Source: a virus. Taken from it: 22,648 bases of DNA. This document shows, piece by piece, positions 1 through 7,409 of this stretch. Under the pieces are notes generated by a model. It saw only the letters and a program-made list of their open reading frames with translations. It did no database searches and had not been told where the DNA came from. How positions within the stretch are numbered: the stretch's first letter is position 1; the number at the start of each line of letters is the position of its first letter. The stretch spans positions 1-22,648 of the IMG/VR virus record IMGVR_UViG_3300025141_000835, one strand, 5' to 3'. The translations under genes and the position numbers were made by a program.

Positions 1-3000
1 ATTAACTAAACTATAATCTCCGATCTTATTAATCTCAATTAAGTCCTCGGTAGTATCTTTCATTGTATCAATATGAGAAATTATTAATATAAAATCAAAG
101 TAATTTTTTAAATAGTTAAAAAGAGTGTTCATGGAATTAATATTCTCGGGATCTAAATTTCCAAACCCCTCATCAATAGCTATAAAATTGGGACATGGTA
201 AATTAGTAAGACTTATAAGTGAAACCCTAATAGCCAAAGAAGCTATAAATTTTTCCATCCCAGAAGTCAGATTTAATGACCAACTTCCAGCAGTACCATA
301 ATCTATTATGGTATTTATATTTTTTCCATCCGTTTCAAATTTAACATTGAATTCTACCATCTGAGATAATATGGAGTTAACTTCCTCTTCTAAGTATGGC
401 AAAGCATTCGAAATCAGTTCGTATGGAATTCCATTTCTTTTTATGCTTCTCAAATAATGCTCATAGGCTTTATATTTTTCTTCAAGATTTCCAGCTTCTT
501 CTATAGATGAATTAATAGAAGTTATTGTGGTTTCTGCTACTTTAATTTTTCCATAAAGATCGATGAGATTTGAATCTAATTCATTTATTCTCGTATTAAC
601 AGTATTTCGATCTACTTCTAAAGCTTCTATATTTTTTGAAATTTTAGAATTTCTTTCTATGTCCCTTTTATTTTTATGAATTTTATCAATAAGATTTAAA
701 ACTTCTTCAAATCTTTTTTCATTTAAAGCTAATTTTGTTTTTATACTATATATGGAATCTTTTGATTTATTTAAGGTAGATTCTTCGGTCCTTATCAAAA
801 TTTCTAAATCTAACTTTTCATTATATTTTTCTTTGACTCCATTTAATTTGGATATAGATTCTTTTAAGCTTTCAAGAACTTTTAGAATATTAGACACTTT
901 TATTTTATCATGATTCAATTCTTCTTTAGTTTTAATTGCATCTTTGACAAAAATATTATTTATACAATAATCACAATTTGGATCATATTTGTGTTCTTCT
1001 AATTTTTTAAGTTTATCTAGTTTATTCTTTACTATAATCTTGATTTGATCCAAATCTGAACCCTTACCTAATAATTGTTTTTCTATATTAAGATATTCGT
1101 CATATTTGCTCCTTAAGTTACCGGAATAAGATCTAAATTGCACCTTTAACTGTTTTATTTTTTCTTCTGTATCTTGATAGTCCGATTTAACATTTACTAA
1201 AAAACCCTCTCCAGATTTTATTGAATTACTTACATCTTTCTTTTCTAATTGAAGCTTTTCAAGGTCTAATTCTCCGCCATCTATAGTAATTAGTTTTTTA
1301 GTTTGATTTAATATTTTTTCATTTATTTTATTACGTTCTCGAATCTTTGAGGTTTTTTCTTTTTCTAAAATATTATAGTCAATTTTTTTATTCTTAGCTA
1401 AAACTTCACATTCTGCAAGCTTGTTAGTAAAATCATTATTCCTAAAATCATTAAGCAATACAGTGATATCCCTAATCTCATCATTAGCATTCTGATATAA
1501 TTCTTCAAAAACATTCAAATCCATAAACTGACCTAGCAAATCTTTTCTCTCAGTTTGGGTCTTATCAATAAATCCCGTATTATCATTTTGAACTGATAAT
1601 GACGTCAGAACAAAATCCTCGTAACTTCCAATATATCCACGAATATTCTTGTTTGTATCTCTTCTCTGTTCTCCATTCAAAGAAATAACATCTCCATCTT
1701 CTCCACTCATCCAAAAATCAACATCTACTCTTACATTACCCCGGCCACTTTTAATATATCTAGCTTTTCTTTCAATAAAATAATCAACCCCCTCTATTTC
1801 AAAATTTATTTTACAATCAAAGGATCTTTTCTTATTATTCATTATGTCTTCGGCCTTACTAGCTCGACTACATTTATCAAACAAACAAAAACATATAGAA
1901 TCTAATAAAGCGCTTTTTCCAATATGATTAGCTGCAAATAATCCAATCGTCCCATTCATTTTTGTGAAATCAACTTTATTTTTTTCTCCAAAGCTAAACA
2001 TATTGGAAAACTCAAAATTCTTTATCTTCCAATTTATGTTCCTACCAACATCAATATCAACCAATCGTTGATTCATTTCTCTATTAATAGATTTTATGAC
2101 ATTCAAAGTAGAGTCATCTAAAAAAGAATTACGATTCAAATAATCTTCAATTAATACATTTTGATATTCCACGTCTCTTAGGTTTCTAATCAAATCAAAA
2201 CCCTTTTTTGTTCCTCTGTTTATTTCCGATGAATTCTCTTTTCTTATAACAAAATAATCCTGCATTTTGGATCTCTTCCGGATTGAAATGAGAATCTTTT
2301 TTACTTCGGCATTAGAGGTATTTTCTGTTATCAAACGTACTCTTGGCATTTTAGGAATATCGGATATATCAGGACATTTACCATCTTTTATATTTATAGT
2401 ATAATAACCATAATCATTTAACATCTCTTTAAAAAGAGGTTTCCGATTTTTTACATCCCAAATGATATATCCGTGACCATCAAAAGTTTCTCCAAAGTTT
2501 TGTTGAATAAGGCTCGATGAATATGCTATCGTTTTTTCTTTATTCAGAAATTGTTTCTTGTGAATGTCGCCCAATAAAACCATATCAAATCCATCAAAGC
2601 GGTCTATGGTCATTTCGGGATTTCTGATTTTAAAACCCACATCTGTTATTGAAGAATTCATTGGTCCATGATAAAGAGCAATTTTTGTGTTGGCTTTTGA
2701 GCAATCACTTCTGGGATAATCTTCTGGCTTATCAAATACTGACATTACAATAAAGTCAACATCCGCAAATGAATAAACACCGGTGTCCCTTAAGTAATAA
2801 AGGTTTGGATTATTTAAATTTTTAATTATGGGGGAGAGAGAATCTAATCTGCTTTTATTATTAAGATTTGCGTCATGATTACCTGCTATCAATATAGTTT
2901 TTCTTATGTTTGCTAAGCTATTTAAAAACTCCGAAGTCATAGAAAGTAGCTCTGGTGAAATATCAGTCTTATTGTGAACAACATCTCCTCCGATATATAT

Positions 3001-3156
3001 TATACTGTTTTCTGGAAGTTCTCTGGCCTGCTTATATAACCTTTTAAATACGCTACGATATTCCTTGTGTCTTTTAAAATTCCTAATGTGAATATCACTA
3101 ACATGTAGGATTGTTGATATATTATTAAAATCAACTTTATATTTTTTTCTTATCAA
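1..3156 (-). CDS. Fused SbcD-SbcC (gp47-gp46, Mre11-Rad50-like) recombination nuclease/ATPase, C-terminus outside the window
   Basis: One frame stays open for 1052 codons from position 3156 to the window edge. Residues 1-350 are a calcineurin-like nuclease: SDIH (20-23), GGDVVHNK (56-63), GNHD (92-95), H163, LGDIHK (195-200) and GHGY (227-230). After a short linker comes an SbcC/Rad50 ATPase: a Walker A variant AANHIGKS (408-415, Ala for the first Gly), Q-loop Gln523, a long charged coiled-coil region (about 560-940) interrupted by a zinc hook CDYC (728-731), an ABC signature near SLNLTSGMEKF (960-970), Walker B FIAIDEGF (991-998) and an H-loop with His1028. T4 encodes these as two genes; no stop separates them here. 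The first in-frame ATG is codon 73, which would remove the first metal motifs, so the start is probably TTG at 3156, whose TTGA overlaps the primase stop (ATT at 3159/3162 is possible). The complex should resect DNA ends in recombination-dependent replication. Confidence 0.9.
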   Translation of the reverse strand, partial: MIRKKYKVDFNNISTILHVSDIHIRNFKRHKEYRSVFKRLYKQARELPENSIIYIGGDVVHNKTDISPELLSMTSEFLNSLANIRKTILIAGNHDANLNNKSRLDSLSPIIKNLNNPNLYYLRDTGVYSFADVDFIVMSVFDKPEDYPRSDCSKANTKIALYHGPMNSSITDVGFKIRNPEMTIDRFDGFDMVLLGDIHKKQFLNKEKTIAYSSSLIQQNFGETFDGHGYIIWDVKNRKPLFKEMLNDYGYYTINIKDGKCPDISDIPKMPRVRLITENTSNAEVKKILISIRKRSKMQDYFVIRKENSSEINRGTKKGFDLIRNLRDVEYQNVLIEDYLNRNSFLDDSTLNVIKSINREMNQRLVDIDVGRNINWKIKNFEFSNMFSFGEKNKVDFTKMNGTIGLFAANHIGKSALLDSICFCLFDKCSRASKAEDIMNNKKRSFDCKINFEIEGVDYFIERKARYIKSGRGNVRVDVDFWMSGEDGDVISLNGEQRRDTNKNIRGYIGSYEDFVLTSLSVQNDNTGFIDKTQTERKDLLGQFMDLNVFEELYQNANDEIRDITVLLNDFRNNDFTNKLAECEVLAKNKKIDYNILEKEKTSKIRERNKINEKILNQTKKLITIDGGELDLEKLQLEKKDVSNSIKSGEGFLVNVKSDYQDTEEKIKQLKVQFRSYSGNLRSKYDEYLNIEKQLLGKGSDLDQIKIIVKNKLDKLKKLEEHKYDPNCDYCINNIFVKDAIKTKEELNHDKIKVSNILKVLESLKESISKLNGVKEKYNEKLDLEILIRTEESTLNKSKDSIYSIKTKLALNEKRFEEVLNLIDKIHKNKRDIERNSKISKNIEALEVDRNTVNTRINELDSNLIDLYGKIKVAETTITSINSSIEEAGNLEEKYKAYEHYLRSIKRNGIPYELISNALPYLEEEVNSILSQMVEFNVKFETDGKNINTIIDYGTAGSWSLNLTSGMEKFIASLAIRVSLISLTNLPCPNFIAIDEGFGNLDPENINSMNTLFNYLKNYFDFILIISHIDTMKDTTEDLIEINKIGDYSLVN

Positions 3157-4067
3157 AATAATTTATACTCCATTATTTTTTGAAAATCTAATTCTTTTGC
3201 TTTACTCAATCTTTTGGTAAATTCAGGATATCCTAGATCTGAGGGATCTTTGTTATCAAGTTCAATTAGATTTACTTTAATTCCATTAGCCATTAAATAT
3301 TCACAATGCTTTAAAGCCTGATTAATGGCATCACTATCTAAGGCTAAATTAACAACCTTTACTTTATTTTCAACAATTTTTAATTTTAATCTATTTGACA
3401 TATTTTTACCAAATAGGGGGATTGCATTTCTATTTACAGCAATTGCATCAAATGCCCCTTCAACTATTGTTATGGGTTCGTTCCAATTTATGAATAATTC
3501 AAAACCAATTATATCTTTAGAGACTCTAGGATTTCGATGCTTAAACGAAGAATCTTTATAGTAGCTTCTTGCCGTATAAAAATTTATTAATCCGTTCTCG
3601 TCGTAACTAGGAATGACTATCATCCCAGAATATAAACCTTCTGTACAAAATCCAACATCATATTTCAATAGATCTAAAACGCTCAATCCTCTTGACAAAA
3701 GATATTTAATTGCATTTTTATATTCTGGATCATTTTTATTTGCTTCCCAAAATCTCGTGAAACTATTTGGCAAGGAAAGGATCTCATAATCTTGATTCTT
3801 ATTTTCTCTAAAGTCTCCTGACTTTATAATCTTTGATATGGATTTTTTTATCTCCTTACTAACATCTAATTTATTTATCAGAGTATATATTGTTCTTCCT
3901 TTTGCATCACAAACCCAACAATGCCATTTATGAGAAACCAAATTAATCTGAAGTTTTTTCTTAACATGATGACAGAATGGACAATTGAATGCTACATTAT
4001 CTCCGCTAAACAAATCTCCACTACCCAAAGCAGCTTCTAATATTCTTTGAAGTTTAAGATTATCCAT
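3153..4067 (-). CDS. DNA primase, gp61/DnaG-type (zinc ribbon plus Toprim)
   Basis: A 304-residue protein, close to T4 gp61 in size (342 aa). An N-terminal zinc ribbon has Cys29-x2-Cys32 and Cys50-x2-Cys53. A middle segment, including GMIVIPSYDENG (148-159), resembles the start of a DnaG-type catalytic core. A Toprim domain follows, with VEGAFDA (202-208, catalytic Glu203), LALDSDA (241-247, the acidic pair Asp244/Asp246) and KDPSDLG (273-279). It should lay RNA primers for lagging-strand synthesis with a replicative helicase, which is not in this window. ATG 4067 lies 41 nt after the nuclease gene, without a strong Shine-Dalgarno. The stop overlaps the TTG start of the fused SbcD-SbcC gene as TTGA, which suggests translational coupling. 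The family call is strong. Assignment to gp61 rather than another phage primase is less certain. Confidence 0.87.
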   Translation of the reverse strand: MDNLKLQRILEAALGSGDLFSGDNVAFNCPFCHHVKKKLQINLVSHKWHCWVCDAKGRTIYTLINKLDVSKEIKKSISKIIKSGDFRENKNQDYEILSLPNSFTRFWEANKNDPEYKNAIKYLLSRGLSVLDLLKYDVGFCTEGLYSGMIVIPSYDENGLINFYTARSYYKDSSFKHRNPRVSKDIIGFELFINWNEPITIVEGAFDAIAVNRNAIPLFGKNMSNRLKLKIVENKVKVVNLALDSDAINQALKHCEYLMANGIKVNLIELDNKDPSDLGYPEFTKRLSKAKELDFQKIMEYKLF

Positions 4068-4108
4068 AAGTCTTATGTAATATACGAAAAAAAATCGAGA
4101 AATAAAAA

Positions 4109-4564
4109 TTAAAGTACTTTTATTGATTTTATAAGGTTTTCATTGATCTTTATAGAAATAAATTTTCGATTTCCAATGCTATCATTATAAAACTCTTTTT
4201 CTCCTTCTGAATTATGAGATGTTAGAACATCAAACTTGTGTTGAAAATTTTCCTCCAAATAATTAACCTGGCCTTTGGTCTCTCCCAAAGATATTATGTG
4301 AAATGAAAAATTGTCTTTTCCATATTTTTCAATATCACTAATTAGACTTTTAGAACTACCAATATATTGTTTCCAATCGGATTCCTTCTTTGTAACCCTT
4401 CTTCGGGTACTACCCTTTTTCTTTACTCTTCTAATAGAATAAAAATACTTTCTTCCAATATATTTTTTATCGTTTATTTTATTAAATATAATATAAACAA
4501 AACCATGCATATTTTCGGGAGGTTCATTTAAAACCTTTCTCTTATAAAACCAATGACTTTCCAT
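4109..4564 (-). CDS. GIY-YIG nuclease domain protein
   Basis: From ATG 4564 the product is 151 residues. A TTG at 4576 would add four residues, but it lies inside the preceding gene, and ATG 4564 sits one base after that gene's TAA, a typical coupled arrangement. The GIY-YIG core shows as FVYII (22-26) and KYIG (34-37). A basic segment follows (RRVKKKGSTRRRV, 45-57), then W64-K-Q-YIGSSK (67-72), and a helix with NYLEENFQ (101-108) that supplies the expected glutamate. The architecture resembles small phage GIY-YIG proteins of the Seg or endonuclease II type. There is no obvious separate DNA-binding domain beyond the basic patch. It sits exactly between virion and replication genes, where homing endonucleases often lodge, but whether it homes, degrades host DNA or repairs DNA cannot be told from sequence. 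Confidence 0.78.
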   Translation of the reverse strand: MESHWFYKRKVLNEPPENMHGFVYIIFNKINDKKYIGRKYFYSIRRVKKKGSTRRRVTKKESDWKQYIGSSKSLISDIEKYGKDNFSFHIISLGETKGQVNYLEENFQHKFDVLTSHNSEGEKEFYNDSIGNRKFISIKINENLIKSIKVL

Positions 4565-4565
4565 T

Positions 4566-5522
4566 TTATGTGTCAAATCTTAATACAAATTCCAAATCAT
4601 GATATTGAGAGTTTTGAATTGGTTGGCTGGGTTTGCCAACTATTAATAATTCTCCATCTTCATTATATAATCCTATTGTTGTGATGTATGGTGCAAAATC
4701 TGATGAAGAGACAAAACCGGCTAATATTCCCGAACCAGTTGGATAGTTTAATGAATTTACATCCAAACCACTGCCGCTCATGGCTGTTGGATTTGTTGGT
4801 ACCATAAAATCTCGTTCCGTAATAATACATCGATATTCATTCTCTATTATCCTATGAGTTCCTTGAAAGGTAAGTTGAAAATCATTAAAGACTGTTTTAA
4901 ATGCAGATCCAGTATTAGTAACTACCATTAATCCATCCGAATAAAAAACGTCTCCAACATTTACTCCAGAACTACTAACAAGATATCCCGATCCATCGTC
5001 GGTTATTGTTCCACCTATTCCAGTAGACGTTATAGAAATACTCTTGGGATTTATACCATCACCACAAATCTGTTCTGGTATAGATAAGACCGAAGCAGTA
5101 GCATCTAATTTGGTAACAGTGTCCGGGACATAAGACCCAACTGGTCCTCCCATATTTGAAAAATTATATCTATTGGGTCTATAATATAAAACATCTAAAG
5201 ATCGGTGAGTTAAAGCATTATCAACCCCATGGCTTGATCCATCTAATTCATATCCCAATTTTCTGCCTGGAGTATTAGGAGCGACGAGATAATTGACAGT
5301 AGCTGCCTGGCTGCCAGTGGAAACGGGTGCAATATTTTTACCTTGAAGGGGTAACCATGACCATGCAATAGCTGTATTGCCTGTACGCGAAGAACTTATG
5401 GCCGTATATTCTCTTATACCATAACTACCAGTAGTCTCATCTGTAACATTCCAAGTTTTATGAGCAATATAAGGAGTTATGCTTATGTCTTCTTTAAATA
5501 TTTCTTTAAAAATTAATGACAT
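4566..5522 (-). CDS. Putative virion (tail fibre/baseplate-associated) protein, paralogue of the 331-aa neighbour by its C-terminus
   Basis: A 318-residue protein rich in Gly, Ser, Thr and Asn, the composition of a beta-structured phage virion protein. The last 40 residues (from about 279, YITTIGLYNEDGELLIVGK onward) match the last 40 of the protein encoded just upstream, which reads YITTIGLYNANNELLAVAK at the same place. The N-terminal parts are not obviously similar. The shared block could be an assembly or trimerisation unit, with the variable N-terminus as the functional part, but I do not recognise a named family. The start ATG 5522 has no clear Shine-Dalgarno; the gap to the previous gene is 18 nt. 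The stop is one base from the nuclease ATG. Function is inferred only from composition and from neighbours that look structural. Confidence 0.7.
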   Translation of the reverse strand: MSLIFKEIFKEDISITPYIAHKTWNVTDETTGSYGIREYTAISSSRTGNTAIAWSWLPLQGKNIAPVSTGSQAATVNYLVAPNTPGRKLGYELDGSSHGVDNALTHRSLDVLYYRPNRYNFSNMGGPVGSYVPDTVTKLDATASVLSIPEQICGDGINPKSISITSTGIGGTITDDGSGYLVSSSGVNVGDVFYSDGLMVVTNTGSAFKTVFNDFQLTFQGTHRIIENEYRCIITERDFMVPTNPTAMSGSGLDVNSLNYPTGSGILAGFVSSSDFAPYITTIGLYNEDGELLIVGKPSQPIQNSQYHDLEFVLRFDT

Positions 5523-5540
5523 AAGAATATTTTTGAGTCT

Positions 5541-6536
5541 TTAAAAATCTAATTTAACCCTTGCTGAAACTTCTCTACTAAAATTTTTCAAAAGAGGCTT
5601 ACTTAATTTTGCAACTGCTAGTAATTCATTATTAGCATTATATAATCCAATTGTAGTTATATAAACCTGGGGATCTCCAATCTGTGACTGAAACCTAAAT
5701 ATTCCATCAGTTGCTGATCCGGAAATAAATGTGGGATTGGCAGTAAAATTATATTCACCATTTTTTACATTAACAAAGTAAATAGTGCTTTTTAAATGTT
5801 CTTCGCTCTTTCCAGAAAAATATTTACTAGCACTAATATGCTCAAAAAGCCTTGAGCTATTGATAGCATCAGTTTCGCTAGTCCTTACAGTACCCAATGA
5901 AGCAGAAGCATCTAACCCAGATGGACCCAATATAACAACGCCCATATCTGGGTACATAACTCCATACTCAGGAGTTAATGATACATTGCCTCCGGCTATA
6001 GTCCCGCTAACTATTTTATATGTATCTAAACCATTTACCTGTACTGGAGTAGTAACAATATCTGCTTTTAATTTTAATGGATTCATCGCTCCGCTAATAT
6101 GAAGCTCAAAACCCTCAGGACTTAATTTTTGTTTATATCTATTTCTTGCAACATTTAGAACATATATATCAGGACTTTGTGCACTATTAATTGTGAACTT
6201 CTTTGAGGTCGATTCTAATAATAGATTTTTCCATTGAGAATAAACTGCATGAGTTGGAGTAATTCCAGCAGTAGCTCCAGGTGCTTTAGTCGAACCACTT
6301 CCAGCATAATGGCCATAAGCAATATCAAATTGAATCTGGGCATTTGCATTTGATGGATCATAATCATATACATGATAAAAAGATTCCGATGTACTACCCT
6401 GAGCCGAAGAGGTGAAGAATCCCAAACCAGAAGTTCCGTCCAATGTTGCTCCATTACTCCATAATGTACTAGTAACTTTTTGAGCTGTTAAATCAGATAC
6501 AATCTCAGTGCCTGCAAACTGTGTAAATGTTGCCAT
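5541..6536 (-). CDS. Putative virion (tail fibre/baseplate-associated) protein with the same C-terminal domain as the 318-aa neighbour
   Basis: A 331-residue, Ser/Thr/Gly/Ala-rich protein. Residues from about 292 (YITTIGLYNANNELLAVAK onward) form the C-terminal block shared with the next gene downstream. The middle contains VLNVARNRYKQKLSPEGFELHISG-like sequence around 125-150, which reads like an alternating beta-sheet virion protein; I recall similar phrases in phage structural proteins but cannot verify a family. ATG 6536 is supported by AAGGA eight bases upstream. There is no enzyme motif, signal peptide or membrane segment. It follows three paralogous fibre-like genes in the same direction, so a place in the distal tail or fibre is likely. 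The identity as a virion protein is moderately supported; the specific role is unknown. Confidence 0.7.
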   Translation of the reverse strand: MATFTQFAGTEIVSDLTAQKVTSTLWSNGATLDGTSGLGFFTSSAQGSTSESFYHVYDYDPSNANAQIQFDIAYGHYAGSGSTKAPGATAGITPTHAVYSQWKNLLLESTSKKFTINSAQSPDIYVLNVARNRYKQKLSPEGFELHISGAMNPLKLKADIVTTPVQVNGLDTYKIVSGTIAGGNVSLTPEYGVMYPDMGVVILGPSGLDASASLGTVRTSETDAINSSRLFEHISASKYFSGKSEEHLKSTIYFVNVKNGEYNFTANPTFISGSATDGIFRFQSQIGDPQVYITTIGLYNANNELLAVAKLSKPLLKNFSREVSARVKLDF

Positions 6537-6589
6537 TCTATATTTCCTTATTAATTAAATTTTTCATATTGTTTTTTCAATTTAAACAG

Positions 6590-7258
6590 TTATGTGACTA
6601 GGACATTTACTGACATCTGGTTTACTGTAATATCAACTACTATATGTCCGCCGGTCTCATTCCCTGATATCATAACTTGTGTTACCCTATTTTGATTATA
6701 TTGGGCGACAGGCAAAATCGAGAATTCCATCCCCGTTGCAGTAATAACCCTATTCTCCATATTTGTTTGTATACCTTGGTTAAGCCACCAGCTTGTTCCC
6801 CCACCAGCATTTACACCTTGACCTTCTATCTGTAAAATAGCCCCACTAAGAATAGTAGCCGTATATCCCAATGTACCATTTCCTCCTGCGGGATTAAAAG
6901 TCTGCATCTTTAATATTAAAGGAATTGTTGTACCGGAATCTATTGTATAAGAAGTAATTCCACCAACCATTCCAATGGTTGGAAGTCTCTGTGAATTCTT
7001 TGGCAATGTTATTAAATTACGCTTCATTGTAGAGGTTTCATTTGGATTAGCTTCTATGAGAGACATATTTTCAATTGCTTCGCCATAATAGGCACTTCCA
7101 TTCGAATTATTTATATCCCACAGGCTATAATCTACTTCGTCATCCGCCAAGGCAAATTTAACTATTTGAAGTCCTTGTCCCATTTGAGAAAGTTTTTCTC
7201 TTCCCAATTTTGTTAAAACTGCATCAACAGTAAGTGTGCCAGAATCTAGATATGCCAT
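6590..7258 (-). CDS. Minimal member of a three-paralogue virion protein family (bare module)
   Basis: A 222-residue protein whose whole length matches the first 230 or so residues of the 316-aa and 451-aa proteins. Shared landmarks are a start M-x-Y-[IL]-D followed by T-[VI]-DA-[VI]-[LV]-T, then ADDEVDY-x-LWD near residue 39, YYGEAIENMSL (57-67), EANPN, a LPT (92-94), GYTAT in the middle, and a closing block GNETGGHIVVDITV. Here the protein ends about ten residues after that block, with no appendage. AAGGA lies six bases before ATG 7258, a good ribosome binding site. The family is probably a virion component carrying the attachment fold common to the set; the conserved N-terminus would be the docking part. 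No named domain is recognised. Confidence 0.75.
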   Translation of the reverse strand: MAYLDSGTLTVDAVLTKLGREKLSQMGQGLQIVKFALADDEVDYSLWDINNSNGSAYYGEAIENMSLIEANPNETSTMKRNLITLPKNSQRLPTIGMVGGITSYTIDSGTTIPLILKMQTFNPAGGNGTLGYTATILSGAILQIEGQGVNAGGGTSWWLNQGIQTNMENRVITATGMEFSILPVAQYNQNRVTQVMISGNETGGHIVVDITVNQMSVNVLVT

Positions 7259-7282
7259 AATTTTTCCTTAAAATCGTTTCTT

Positions 7283-7304
7283 CTAATATAAATATATTTT
7301 TATT
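7283..7304 (-). promoter_or_regulatory. AT-rich motif shared with the leader of the 451-aa paralogue (possible promoter)
   Basis: These 22 bases match those at 9986-10007 with two differences, and both copies lie just upstream of a paralogue start (24 nt here, 3 nt there). Read on the minus strand, the copy at 9986-10007 contains TATAAT and this one TATATT, as in a -10 box. A 12-base part, TAATATAAATAT on the plus strand, also recurs at 20511-20522 before the gp25-like gene. In a genome this AT-rich, chance or paralogy could explain it, so the promoter reading is weak. Confidence 0.25.
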
Positions 7305-7361
7305 TAAATTTATTCCAATTAAATCATATTTTTTCAATACCCTCAAATTAAATATCTGCTT

Positions 7362-7409
7362 CTAATAAGTCTTAGTAGTCAGTGGACTGGGACCAGGTGG
7401 ACTTGGACC
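7362..7409 (-). pseudogene. In-frame continuation of the Gly/Pro repeat beyond the TAA of the 316-aa gene
   Basis: Directly after the TAA (7410-7412) the same frame reads GPSPPGPSPLTTKTY and then TAG at 7362-7364. The first twenty bases after the stop are identical to the repeat unit inside the gene. Aligned with the two complete units, the TAA falls exactly on the one codon that varies between them (CCG in one, ACG in the other). The extension is therefore either a fibre tail cut short by mutation, or residues reached by stop-codon readthrough, or a sequencing error in a repetitive, G/C-rich tract. Confidence 0.6.

Larger units (their letters stand above)
7259..7409. other. Longest non-coding gap of the window (about 150 nt), AT-rich leader plus post-stop repeat relic
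   Basis: The half next to the 222-aa gene is AT-rich and holds the AAGGA ribosome site and a promoter-like AT motif (7283-7304). The half next to the 316-aa gene (7362-7409) is G/C-rich and is an in-frame continuation of that gene's Gly/Pro repeat after its TAA. I see no GC-rich hairpin followed by a T-run on the minus strand, so no intrinsic terminator is supported. Confidence 0.6.

Noticed and set aside
1980-2160. A hidden gene boundary between the nuclease and ATPase parts
   Set aside because: Codon-by-codon reading shows no stop and no good ribosome site in the junction; treated as one fused gene.
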